The notes below the pieces were generated by a model. It made no database searches, had not been told where the DNA came from, and was given only the letters and a program-made list of their open reading frames with translations. From Dasyornis broadbenti (Eukaryota > Chordata > Aves > Passeriformes > Dasyornithidae): 64,000 nucleotides of DNA. Shown in pieces: positions 12,501 to 25,047 of the stretch. Position numbers and translations under genes: made by a program. The stretch's first letter is position 1. Every line of letters starts with the position of its first letter. The stretch is from positions 3,423,072 through 3,487,071 of the forward strand of contig VZRN01000634.1 in NCBI GenBank assembly GCA_013397935.1, in the 5' to 3' direction.

Positions 12501-14583
12501 ACAAATAGAATATTGAAATTTATATAGTTTATCTAAAATATTATTCAATAATGGATGACAAAATAAAAAGTAGAAAAGATTAGATACGTGTTTTTCTCCG
12601 TTCTTGTCCATGCACTTTGTTTTAGAATTTTTTCTGTGCCCTGTAAAGTTCTCCTAAAACATGATAACTCTGATGTTCACTTCTTGCCCGCAAAAAGGAA
12701 GAGGTTTTTCCCCAAATCCTTGCTTTGTTAGACTGCCCAGTCTGCCTTCAAAAAAGCAGGGGAAGGTGTACTGATTTCTAAAGCCATATAAGTTATTCCT
12801 ATGGAAACAAAGCAATTAAATCAGTCTGGAACTGGAAAATAATATTTGCAGTGCATCCCAATTTCAATTGAGAGTCACCACTTAGGCAGCATTGACTGCA
12901 ACGGCTTGTGGCTGGAGCACCAGGAATAAACATGAGCTGGTAAAAGAAATAAAGAGAATGAAATAGATATAAGTAAACAGAAGAGCTTTTATTTAAAGAA
13001 GAAATATGAAGCCAAGCAAAAGAAGGAATGTTAAATGAGGTGGAAAATGCCTATTATCAGATGATTTAAATTGTTTGGGTAACTCTGGAGCTCCCACAGC
13101 CACTGCACGTTGTTTCAGTCCCAGCAGAGTGAGCACTCTGCTGGTTACAGAAGGGGAATTCAGTGATGCCAAGCTCCTGTCCAAGGTGTTGCTTCGGGAT
13201 GACAAAAGTTTTTTGCGAAGTTGTCTTCTGCCTGTGTTTCCAGTTTCAAAATTGAATATGACCACAGCCTGGACAAAAAGCTCTGTGTAGATAAACTGAA
13301 TAATATGGTGAAGTACTTGGATAATGTAGGGAAATAAACTGAAAAGAAAATTGACCGAGCCTTTTTATTGGAGAACTATCTTTTGAACAATCGAACCACT
13401 GCACTGCTACAAGAAAACACACCAATATGACACTACAAATATTCCTGCCCGCCTAAAATTCACTAGCTCAGTGGCCTGAAATCTGCTTGTCTTTTTAGAG
13501 ACAAAAATTGAATCTATCCATCTAGAAACTGCAGAAAAGCATACTTAAAATTCAGACTGTATAAACAAAGATCACAGATTTTCCCAGACTATGTTACCAT
13601 TGGACACAACATGGAGCAGCAAATTCAGGAAATGATGACGATATTTTAACCCTTGGCCTACAGCAGACACCACAGAAACTCCTGAAAGAAACTGAGTATC
13701 TTTCCCCACACACTCCAGAGCAAAGAGTCGGTACTGAACCACAACTACTTGAAGTCAGATCCCCAAATCTTGGTTTTTAAAGCATCTTTTAGAATTTTTA
13801 TTCATTTTGAGCTATTTGAACACCTCAGATCATTTTTTTTGGCAGGTCTTAACTGAAATGGAAAAATCTGGCAAATGAGCAACTCATCAGAGTAGCTGAC
13901 AGCACATGAATAAGGACTGTTGCCTGTTTCAGTTTGTAATATTAATTGCAAAGTAGAACTTCCAGGAGTTTTCAATACTGGGTTTGGTGAGGATAATTTT
14001 AAATGAATGCTTAATATATTAAAAAGTATCAAACATGTAAAAGATGGAAATACATTTCAGTGCTTGTCTGTCATCAGTTAAGAGAAATAAAAAGCAATAA
14101 AATACTTTAGACTAAGAGCCAATTTGTAAATTAAACCTCCTCAAACACAGCCAAGTTGCAAAGAATCACCTTAATTTGTCTTCTGCAAGCTCCAAGTAAA
14201 GCATTGGTGCCTGGGAGCTCTAATTGCAAAGGGCAAATGAATCCTTCCTGACACCCCTGTGCACCCACTGGATTCATTAAAGCCGCATTTCGAGCTCTTC
14301 TTGCACTGTAAATCTGGTGCTGATTTCACTGCATAAGAAACAAACCAACAGCGCAGAGTGTCACACGTCAGGAAAGCTGCAAGGAATCCAAAGCCAACAG
14401 AGCTCATGTGCCCAGCTTTTAAGAACATCCTACTTTGTGGCCAGCTACTTTGTTCCTGTATTGTTTTGTTTTGGAGGAATTCTCTCCTGGCTTGTTGCAG
14501 GCTTTTACAATAAATAAGATATGCAAGACAAAAGCTGGATACATTTACCCTAAAAACTGGGTCAAAAGATAATTCTTTTAAGA

Positions 14584-14599
14584 TTTTTTTTTTTTTTTT
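14584..14599 (+). repeat. Poly-T run
   Basis: About 16 consecutive T. No retroelement body is recognised to its right. Confidence 0.9.
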
Positions 14600-16009
14600 A
14601 GAAGACCCTACATAAAAGCACAATGCATTATCCAGGGCAAGGGGAAACATGGAGTGCCTTATTTTCAGTTAAATAAACTAAGCTGGTAGAGCAGCAACAC
14701 TCTGCAATTATTTATTAAGTGAAAAACATTGCCTGGTTGCAAAAAGAATGTACTTTAAATGTTGTGAGGTTTGTCAGAGAGAAGAAAACAGCCAAACTCG
14801 AAGACAGGATGTTTCTGTTTATGTGAAGCTGATCACTCTGCTCTTAAAAAATTATTTCAAGTGCAGGAGGGATCACATATGAAGTTTATACCTTCCTATT
14901 AAATAGTGCAAAAAGATCAGTCTGCATTCCCCTAAAAACATACTAAAAACTGCACCAAGGAATATGACTTGGAAATGCTGATCAGAAACTGAGAAAGTCT
15001 CATTTCAAAACTATTGGTAGATTCACAGCTATTTATATTAAAAGATGGCTCCAAGGCATAAGCAAATAAGGAAACTCCAGCACATTTCTACCATACCAGC
15101 TGTAAGCAGATGGGAGAGAATTAATTATCAAAAGGAGTTAAGTGTAAGATAGATTTTTGTTCCTGCAAAGGAACATCACATAAATTACCAGGGCAACATG
15201 GGAGATTTCTAGGCTAACATGAAGTTAAAATAGTGCACCGTGTGGATCAAACTCGGCTGTCTCAGAGTTGAAAATGGTATTTTTCCAAGGTTTATGAGTA
15301 ATCAGTTGAGGAGTGTCGGTGAGTCTGCTTGTCTCCAATTTCTTCTCAGCCTCTACGGATCAGTGCACCTGAGCCTGTATCTCCCTTGGGAACTTATTAT
15401 GCAGTAAATAAGGCTGTAAATTTGCAGGGGACTCTGCACTTGCTGCACTTGTGGACACTGTTAATGTGCCGTAGGAAGCCTCTGCAAAGTTCACTCTCCT
15501 TTTTCAAAAGTGAACGGCTCTGAGCGCAGAGGGTCTGGTGAGGAATCAGAATGGATCACAGAGCGAGGGGTAATTTCCCATCTCCATTTACTCCTTGCAA
15601 ACACAAACATGCTGTGCAGGAAGAACAGAACTGAGCACTCACCGGAGTCACTCCTCACCTCCTCTCGGGTTTCCCACACCAGGAGCCTCCTTTGCCACGG
15701 CTGCCAGCACCATGGGCAGCTCTCACTGTACTGGGAACGTCACCACTGTCCCTCCTTCTTGAAGAGCCAAACCAATTTAAAAGCCATAAATAGAACCATA
15801 AATTGCAGGCACAACAACTACAAACAGGAAATCCTGCCCTCAGAGGGATGCCAAACGTTGTGCTCCATGTTCCAGAAAACGCTGTGGGCAAAGTGCAGTG
15901 TACAGGATTTGAGCTGAATATGGATAGTGAGATTGATAAATGCACAGGTGGTTTAAGAGGTAAAGCGTGGAATGGGAAGTTAATTGTTCCCATGTGTGCC
16001 AAGGCAGTT

Positions 16010-16230
16010 TCAGGTTGGACATCAAGAAGAATTTCATCATGGAAAGGGTTGTCACACATCGACCAGGCTGCCCAGGGAGCTGGCGCAGTCCCCATCCCCG
16101 GAGCTGCTCGAGGAATGACTGATGTTTGCTTCGTTCTCTTGCCTGTTTGGCAAGGTGCTGGTCAGTCACAGGCTGGACTCAGTCTTGGAGGTCTTTTCCA
16201 GCCTTAATGATCGTGAGACTCTGTGACTAC
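16010..16230 (+). mobile_element. CR1 LINE fragment, 3' untranslated end
   Basis: The plus strand carries hallmark chicken-repeat-1 text: ggttggacatcaagaag, accaggctgcccagggag, a run resembling the ctggatg-type spacer, ggctggactcagtcttgga and tcttttccagccttaatgat, ending in a degenerate form of the CR1 3' octamer repeat (about 16213-16230). Only a few hundred bases of the 3' end are present, the usual outcome of 5' truncation during CR1 insertion. No reverse transcriptase coding sequence remains. Boundaries are good to about 15 bases. Confidence 0.9.
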
Positions 16231-16237
16231 AAAGTTA

Positions 16238-16475
16238 TGGGCTCACAGAACAGTTTGGGTCGGAAGGGACCTTCAAAGGCCATCCAGTCCAAGCCTCTGC
16301 AGTGAGCAGGGATTTTTCCCACCAGACCAAACTGTCAGAGCCCATCCAACCTGGCCTTGCAGATTCTCAGGGATGGGGCATCCGTCACCTCTCTGGGCAA
16401 CCTATGCCAGTTTTTTACCACCATGATTATAAAAAATGTCTTATATCTAACCAAAAGTAACCCTCTTTTAGCTCA
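16238..16475 (-). mobile_element. CR1 LINE fragment in inverse orientation
   Basis: The plus strand shows the reverse complement of a CR1 3' end: ctcacagaacagtttgggt, cggaagggaccttcaaagg, catccaacctggccttgcag, gggatggggcatccgtcac, ctctgggcaacctatgccag and cttatatctaaccaaaagt. The element therefore points left, with its 3' end at about 16238, a few bases from the 3' end of the plus-strand CR1. Similarity fades after about 16475 near ccctcttttagctcagaacc. There is no coding capacity. Confidence 0.9.
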
Positions 16476-19400
16476 GAACCACAGGGCAGTCTTTGCTAAG
16501 CTCTGCAGGTTCCAGTGATGCTTGAAGCCTTCAACAAACAGATTTCATTTCTTCCCAGTAAAGAGTTGAACATCTGCAAATGGTACCCTTTAGAAGACTC
16601 CTGTGGTCTTATCTAAAAGCAAAAGCTCAAGCTATGAACCCAAAGCCGATATATAATAAAGTTAACTAAATTAAATTGGTTAAAAATTAAAATCAATTAT
16701 CAAAAACTAGTATCTGCTTTTCTTCTGTTGCATTGAACAGAAAATTTTTCTTAGTGTTTCTATCAGAACTTCCTCAGGTATGGCATTTTATAGACCATTA
16801 CAGCCTGGACAAGTCTTTGAATTTTGCATTCCTTGCTCTTCTACAATTTCTTTTATTAAAGCATCAGCTTGCAAATGCATTACGAAATTCCATTTTCTGT
16901 GGTGGGAAATAAAACAAAACAGTGCAAAAGTTCCAGAACCAACAGTGCTTCTATCATTTATGGCTGCAAAGGAAAAAAAAAGCAAAACAAAAAAGACAGC
17001 AAGATTCAGATGATCAAATGGAAAATATTCCAAAGAAAAACATCTTCAAAATACAATCTTAATACAAAAAAGAGCCTCATGATTCTTGCTAGAGTGCCCT
17101 TCACTAAACTTGAACACACGAGAATGACAGTGCTGACAGCACTTTCTTCCTCTGCATCCACTGCAAGTGACCAAGTTGTGGAACCAGAGCCAGGAATCAT
17201 TTCTACATTAATGCCTAGAAAAGTAGAATTTTCCAGGCTGTTAATGCTAAGGATTCAAGCTTATAGAGCAAAACAAAAGTCACGGAAATGGGAAAAAAGA
17301 CAAAGCAGTACCATGTTAGCACTACTCAATCCACAGGACTTTATGACTAATAGTGACACTCGACCTTAAATTAAAGGACTTTTTTCAACATTACAACGTG
17401 CTGTATCAGGCTGAAAACAGAAAATGATAATCCTCTGCACAGTGAAATAGGTACACACACATCTACATGAGCTGAATTATTTGAGCATAATTCAACTCAT
17501 CACATTATTTGTAGCATTTCTTAAGGCAGGATATGAATATATTCAGCTGAAGGCTTTCCAATACAATTTGCAAGGAGTTATGAGAATTGGATGTATTTTT
17601 CCTTTTGTAATATACACTCCATCACTTCTCCAAAGCCATTGCCATTTCTGTAATGAATATTTCTGATTATTTATAGCGGAGTAAGGGTCAGGGAGCATTA
17701 GAAATTGAACTCCTGCAGAACCGAGCTGCATCCCACGACACGGTGCTTGCAGGCAAAGTCGGAGATTTCTTTCATTGTGCTGTTTGTGACCTCAGTCCTG
17801 ACCCGTCTGTAAACGGGAGAGGTAAATATATCAGCTTCCAGCACAGTCCAAGGTCTCTGACAAGCAAATATCAGGCAGCTGTACATGACTGAATATGTCC
17901 ATCTGCTGAGTCTGCTTTAAACCTCAATCCATAATATCGTATCAAGCCTTCCATATTACAGAAAATAGAATTTTTAAATTAATTAATCTCAAAAATCACA
18001 CAGAATTACTCATTATGATACCTAATAATTTGAGAAATCAGCATTTGCAGTGGTCCCAACATATTCTTGCCAGTCTAAACACTAAAGTTGGAGAACTTCT
18101 AAATTCTTTGATTAAAGATCTCTTGGAAAATGTTGGAATTGATGCAAACTGCTCTCTCTCCTACTCATTGTAACACTTATGCAGCCAGGAAAGGTTTTGT
18201 GTGATTGGATGTTCGGATGATAAACAGTTTTCCCGAGCACTGTGCTTTGAAATTATTTGAATATTTCAAAATTAGTGAATGCATCCTTACATATCTGTAA
18301 AAATCGTAATTAATGCTACAAGCATAGTACACAAGGGAAAAATGAGTCTCGGATGATGGGAATCTGTAGAGATTTATCGGAGTTATCAGATCTTGTGAGT
18401 TACAAAGTATTAGGAACTAAATCCATAAAATACATGGGTTTTGCCCTGAGCAGTTTTAATGGGTTAAAAGACATCTCACAGACAAAAGCAATTAGTAACT
18501 AAATTCAGGAATTGGTAATACCATCTTGATAGGGAGCTGAAGATGCCACGGGGTTCAATTTGAATCTTTTTGATGTTCTGAATTTTAGTTAATGATAAAT
18601 CCCTTTCTGCGGGAGTTCTGCATCTCACTGTACTCAGGCAGCAAAATTACGTCTGTCTCCTCTTCAAACATCCCCCACCCCTTCGTTCTAGGCATTATGG
18701 AGAGTTGCTAAGGGTATGAAAGATAATTTTAAAAATGTTAATAATAAATATGACAGAAAATTATATCAATACTGTCTAAGGTCCAGAGAATGAACAGCCA
18801 TAGAAAACTACAAATATTTGTAAATCAACATCTATTTCAGCTATGAGAAGCTCTGGAATGAAGCATGCAATTCTGGGCTAAAAACTTGTCTCACCATAGG
18901 TTAAGCCTACCCAGGTAGCCTTATTAGATTATAAAAAAGCAGTTAGTTCCATTGAACAGAAGATAAAGTGTGATATTTGTTCTAGTACTTTCCTATAGTC
19001 CCTGAAAACTGATGACATTCTTAATGGTAGTTTAAAAATAGAAATGTATGTACGCATGCATGTAATACCTAATGTTATATTCGAAATCGCTTTCTCTTAA
19101 ACATTAAATTATTAAGAAAAAGGGTTTAGAGCCATTTTTCTATTTTGAGAGCCAGCAAAGCTTTTGTTACAACCTACCCCCTGAAATCAGAAGTTCCAGC
19201 AAGATGGCAATTTACTATTAAAATTTGGAGATAATTTATTTATTCAATCACAATGCAAGCAGAGTAAAATGCAATAAATGCAAGTCTCCAGAAAAAGCAG
19301 GAACTCCACTCATGGTTCTTTGTAGTAGGAAGGAACCTGTGTGTGTTTGTGTCTTCGCTCTCAAACTGCCCTGTAAATGATGACATAGAATTTGACAAAA

Positions 19401-19501
19401 ATTCTGTATCTTCCTATTGAGAAACAAATGCAGAAAAGGAATCCACAAGGCCCAATCTCTTGCCTGACTCCCTCGAGGGAAGTTTTCCCAAAAATGCTGG
19501 G

Positions 19502-19519
19502 CAGCAGCAGCAGCAGCAA
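19502..19519 (+). repeat. Short (CAG)n run
   Basis: About five to six CAG/AGC units. It creates Ser, Cys, Leu or Ala runs in shadow reading frames only. Confidence 0.9.
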
Positions 19520-22500
19520 GCCCAGCTGTGGGAAGTGTGCCCACGTAGGGGAACACACACAGAACCCAGATACTGATAATTCCCTGTATGCTTCATGATT
19601 ATGTATATTTACCTAACTAAGCTGCTAAACCAGGAGTTCAGAATGAGGGATGGGGAGAACAGGACATATTTGTGAAGAGCATGTGTCTGAAGACCTCAGA
19701 GGAAGAGTGTGACGAGACTAAATTTTGTTATGCTCAAGGAAAACACCCGCACCTGTCTCAGCCAAGCTTTTAGAATTGTCACTTTGCAAACTGCAAGGTA
19801 AATAGCAGTTTTGTTTCTGTCTGCACGAACCAAAACACAATAGAGTAAGAGGCAACTTCGTATACTTGAGGATGTTGTAGCAGCCTCCAGGGACTGTAAT
19901 GAACAGCTCCTTTGTAAAAAGGTTAGTGCCTGCAGTGATTGCATCCTCTAGTGCTGGTATAGGCACCTTTCAATATTAAATGATTTTTGTCTACTGGGCC
20001 GTTCCTTGCAAACAAATTATTAATGAGTTATGACTGCAAGTGGATTAGGAAATGACACACAGGACCTTGCTGCTGCATGGATTGCTCAGGTACATCCACC
20101 AACGCCTTTCCACAGCACTGTCTTTAGTTTAATGTTCAGATACACAAATATAATTCACCAAGCTATCATTTTTTTGTTAACTGCACTTTGCAGACAGTGC
20201 AGAGCAATTTGATGTCTCTCAAGGTGGATAATAGCATGAATAATTCATTAAGCTCACTGGAGTTAATGTTGTTGTACTCAAGGTTAAGTATTCCGCCATC
20301 TCCATATAAGGAATTACTTGATTGCTTACCTTAAAAATGAACTTTCTTGAAAACGCCATTGTATAAATAATAGGCTATGTCTGACTGCCAAGATTTGTAA
20401 GCTGCTCCATCAAGGTACCAGCAAATAACTGAACAAGCTTACACTTTTTTTCAGATGTGTTACAGCTCTTTATAACAAACACACCCATTTAGGAAAAACA
20501 TCCTCTCTATGAGACAATTTTTACTCCTTCCTGTACCTTTGCAAATGATGAAGGTGATTTTATTTATTAAGGACTATACTAAAAATAAAAGCAAAATCAA
20601 GGGACTGTGTCCAGATTGGCCATGAGCTTAATAAAGATCAATAAAACTACCAAGAGTAAAGCAATGTGCTATTTAGTCAACATCACAAATAAGCTGTAGC
20701 ATTCAGATTATCCATGGACAAACTGGGGGCGGGAGGGACCCTCTAAGAAACGAGGCCATGGCTCCAAGCCAAGTTGTTTGGCTGGCGGTGGATTTAATTA
20801 AAAGCAGCAGCCGGGCAGCTCCGTTCAGCTGCAGCTCAGCCAACGCCTTGGCCGTGTCCTCTACTAGCAAGTCCTTCTGCAGGGCAGCACCAGAAACTGC
20901 CAAATGAAAAGTATTCTCTGACAAGTGCAGCCTTCACCCCCTGCTAACAGCTGCTGATCAAACTCTGATTGCGGCCAGGAGGAGCAAGGACTGTGCTGAA
21001 CCTCTCTGGAGGGACTCAGCATCCTAGAGGGAGATGCCGTGGCCTCTGGAGGGATAACACACTGCAGAGCGCCTGGAAAACGACACTTCCACAGGACACT
21101 GAGAAATCACTCCACTATGCAATGGACGTGAGCTACCTCACACTTCCTGAGTCCTCAGGAGCTGCCAGGCAGGAGCACATGCTAAAGGACCATTTCTGCA
21201 GATGTTTAATTACCTGACTGGTTGTGGAGGCGCGTTCGTAAGCAGACGATGGAACTCCCGCTGCAGGATGAGGCCTGGTGCCCGTGCCTGCCCTACAGCT
21301 CCATCCCAGGACAGTGCTGCTGCCAGAACACACAGAACCTGATAACAAACACCTCTCAGTGCTTACCTGTTCACAGTGCACTCAACGTGGAAATCAACTG
21401 AGAGTCTCTTCCAGCGTTACCGCATTCTGCCAGTACCTGTTGAGTGCAGCCTCTAAGTGCTGTTTCCTTGGTTTCTGCCATCACGGCGGCCCTGCCTGTT
21501 TAGCTGACTTCCACCTCTCTTATTCCCTGCTTCAGCAAATGATAACAAATTATTAATTTGTCTGCAGATGACATTTACTGCAGAAAGCAGAAAGCTACAC
21601 CAAAGAAAATGGTAATACAATAGCTTAAACAAGTCTAAGTGCCAGCTACCTGACACTGTCATCATAAAACAAATTAGCGAGGTTTGTGTTCTGCTGATGA
21701 AATAATAGTCTGTGCTATGAAAATTGTGCTCATAGACCAACCCTGAACTCCAAAGGAAGCCTCACTTAACAAGTCCAGGGAGCTGAAGACATAACCAATC
21801 ACCAATTATCCGTTATTCACATTTAACAAAGAGTAAATTTCTTGTGGGGAATTGCAGACCGAGGGTATGATTTCCTTACATTAGCAAAGGCACAGGACAC
21901 ATGCCTAACTGGGGATTTCACAGCATTCAGGTGAAAAAGAAAAGTGATATAAAAAATTGTTGTAGTGGGAGAAAGACAATGGCTGCTCTAAAAACTGTTA
22001 ACCAACAAAGTCAGGAACTCTTGCTTTTCAAGGTGTGCATGCACAGATTCTTTTTTCCTTCTGACAAAAAAGGCACACAGCCCGAATATTATAGAAAGCT
22101 CGGAAGACTAACTTGAAATTACAGATAGCAGTTCAACAATTCCAGCAGGCAGACTTGAAAAGAACAGGTTACATGTTCATCATCTTGAATCACAAAGTAA
22201 TAACCACAAATTAATTTAAATCCTTATGTATGTACCTAACACCTCAACTGTTGCACGGACACAAAACCCATTGAAAGAGACAACAGGTCTGCATCTTCAC
22301 TTCCATTCAGGGTCCTTCCCTAGAATTTCTTACAGCTAAAACTAATTACCCACGCTGAGTGACTGACAGCATTTCCTCAAATGGCATGAATAAATATCTG
22401 TGATGCCTACATTATTTCTGGAGCATTTTAATGACAAGGATAAGGAGGGCGAGTGCACCATCACGTGCTCATCTCTGAGCCTACTGGAGAGAATGTCACG

Positions 22501-23970
22501 GCACTTTCACAGCAAGAGGGTTCTCAGCGCTGCAAAAAAACCGCGCCAAAAGCAAACGGGGCAAATGGAGATTTCCAGGACAACAGTGGCTGTGGATCCC
22601 TGGCAAGCCATGGAGCTCTCAACTCCAATTTCCACCGTCACCTTCCCTGCTCAGACTGCCCAGCAAATGGTTTTGTGCTGCTGGCAGTGTGGCTGTGTCG
22701 AGCTAACGTTTGCTGTCGGACACCACGTTCAGTCAATCACCATTGTCCGGTGCCAAACCCCAGGAAAATGCTCTCCATGGCTTTTTCCAGAAACTTTCCA
22801 ACTCATTTCAGATGAGTGGGCTTGATGTTTTTTTACTGACTTTTCATGAAATGAGTCTTTTCCGCCTATAAATCTTACATATATAACTTTTTCTTAAAAT
22901 TATTTTAGTCTCAGACATCGGTGACAGCATATAGCAATCACACCAGGAAGTTTATGAAGGCAGAGAAGCCATTGCTGGATTAATGTTTCAGAATAATGAC
23001 AATAAGTGATGCCAAACAACAGATTGGCAAAATGAAAAATGTCAGCATAGCTTTGAAAAATACGTGTGAAGAATTATTTCTTTATTCATTTCTATTTTTA
23101 GGGCTACTCTTAGCTTTTTCTTATGTTCTGCTCTTGGAATTTCATGTTTAATCTTACTTCAAATCTCCATCTCTTTCATAATTTCATTTGAGAACGCAAT
23201 TATTGAATGCACACTGGCAGAAAGGTGTGGTTTTTATTAATGAATCAGTTAATATTTGCTTCTAAATAAAATGTCCCTTAAAAAAAATTGGTTTTTATAA
23301 CTGGCTATGAAAATTCCACCTCTTACATATGTCAACAACAGAAATTTAATGAAGCTCCTTCAAATTCAATAACTTTTTCTTATGTTATCTTGATATAAGC
23401 AGCATTCAAAATTAGCCAGTTAGGAAATTACAGAATTAAAATAAACATTTATGATGAATATTTAAAATATGAACATGAAGACAATATTTGAGAAAATATC
23501 CATCTTGACCTCTCAAATTAATCTCTGAAAATCCCTGTCATTTCCACATCTTGACAACCTTCCAGTAAATAACTGACAGTTTTCCCTTGATGCAACACCG
23601 TTATCGTACTTTAGTTTTATCAGACTTTGACTTGGCATTATCAGCTTTGATTATATTTTATGGTATTTTATTAGAGTCTCCTAAACCCAAATGAAAACGT
23701 ATTAAACTATTTCCAACTTCCTGAAAAACGCTCCCTCAAACAGCACCAAGGACAAAGCAGCAACGTGATTTTTTCTCACCTGCCTCGTGCTGAAAAAGAG
23801 ATTTTGTTTTAGGTTATCGCTCATATTGATGAATATCTCATGGCAGGCTGTGTGTCCTGCCTAGAGGCTGAGGAGGCAGAAAAGTGCCCACTCCATTTTC
23901 CAGCACAAAAGCCAACACAGCTCTCTGGATTACAGGAAGACGTGGCTGAATGGGCATTTATAATGAAGTT

Positions 23971-23985
23971 AAAAAAAAAAAAAAA
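23971..23985 (+). repeat. Poly-A run
   Basis: Fifteen consecutive A followed by CAAACC-type text. No element body is recognised. Confidence 0.9.
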
Positions 23986-25021
23986 CAAACCAAAAACAGC
24001 ACTGCATTTCGTATAATGGGGAAAACTTTCCTATATCCTCCCATAATATCCTTATTTTCAGCTATGGATCAGGTATGAAGGACATGGGCGAAATTCTCAG
24101 AGATGCTGACAAGATGTCATCCTGCTCATTTGTGTAGCCTAGTTTATTTTCTGGAAAGAATAAATAATTTTGCACTTCCTTGCCTAATCTGTCTGAAAAC
24201 CATTTCATTGTCAAATTATGCAGGATTTATGAATATTTTTAACATGACAAGACTACACATTCTTTCATTACTGCTTTTTACCTCTCTGGAAGGCCTGTCA
24301 GAGTCTTGCCAGGTTTTCAGATGCTGTTCTTCACTTAGCATGTGTAGCCCATTTATCGTTTAACATTTGTTAGCACCGAGGTAGCTGTTTCTCCATTAGG
24401 TCAAACAGCTATCAGGTAATACATATTTACTTTTAGCATTTTGAACGTGGAATGGGAATATCTCATTTTATCAATATATCTCATATCTATCAACACCTTA
24501 ATATTTCCTTTCATATTCCTTAATTTCCTTAAATATTTACTATTTAATATTTAATAATTCTCCACATCTAATAACCATCTTGCATTTTTGCACAGACAGG
24601 GTTAAATTTCCAATTCTCTCAGGATCAATAGTTATTCAATCAGTCTCATACTCAAACAGTTTTATCTCTATCCTTTTTAATACCTTCCCTCATGCGGCTT
24701 ACTAGTATTTCCTAATCTCTAAAGAAAAACAAAACTATCCCAGAAAAAAACCCCTCCAATAATTTGTTTCCTAAAAATTTTTTATATTTTCAGAGATAAC
24801 AAATGAAAATGCAAAGAAGCACAAAGAACAGAAAAAATCCCTTTCACCTGCACGTATGAGACATCCATAAGGGATCTACTGCACTGGCTGCACAGTCGTA
24901 TCTCCAGATGAATGAAGGCAAAATCTGCAGTGATTACGTGTTATTCACAAACACATCATTTAGAATATTCTGCAGAGGTACCGTGAAAGTTTTTTGCATT
25001 GAGGGTCTCTAATCTTAGTCT

Positions 25022-25047
25022 CCCCCCCCCGCCTTTTTTTTTTTTTT
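25022..25047 (+). repeat. C homopolymer followed by T homopolymer
   Basis: Nine C, then GCC, then 14 T. A pure pyrimidine tract apart from one G. Confidence 0.95.

Larger units (their letters stand above)
7399..16009. other. Unique AT-rich DNA, presumed intronic
   Basis: No gene, RNA or intact repeat is recognised. It contains a poly-A run (7550-7566), an 18-bp tandem duplication (9555-9590), a short CA run (about 9479-9490), a (CAA)n stretch (about 11757-11769), a small GCTGCT/AGCAGC inverted repeat near 11819-11832 and a poly-T run (14584-14599). Confidence 0.5.

Noticed and set aside
16875..17369. Plus-strand ATG frame of about 164 codons
   Set aside because: The product is a Lys/Ser-rich sequence without recognisable domain. 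It sits in AT-rich DNA just right of a CR1 pair, and its length is near what chance gives in a window of this size.
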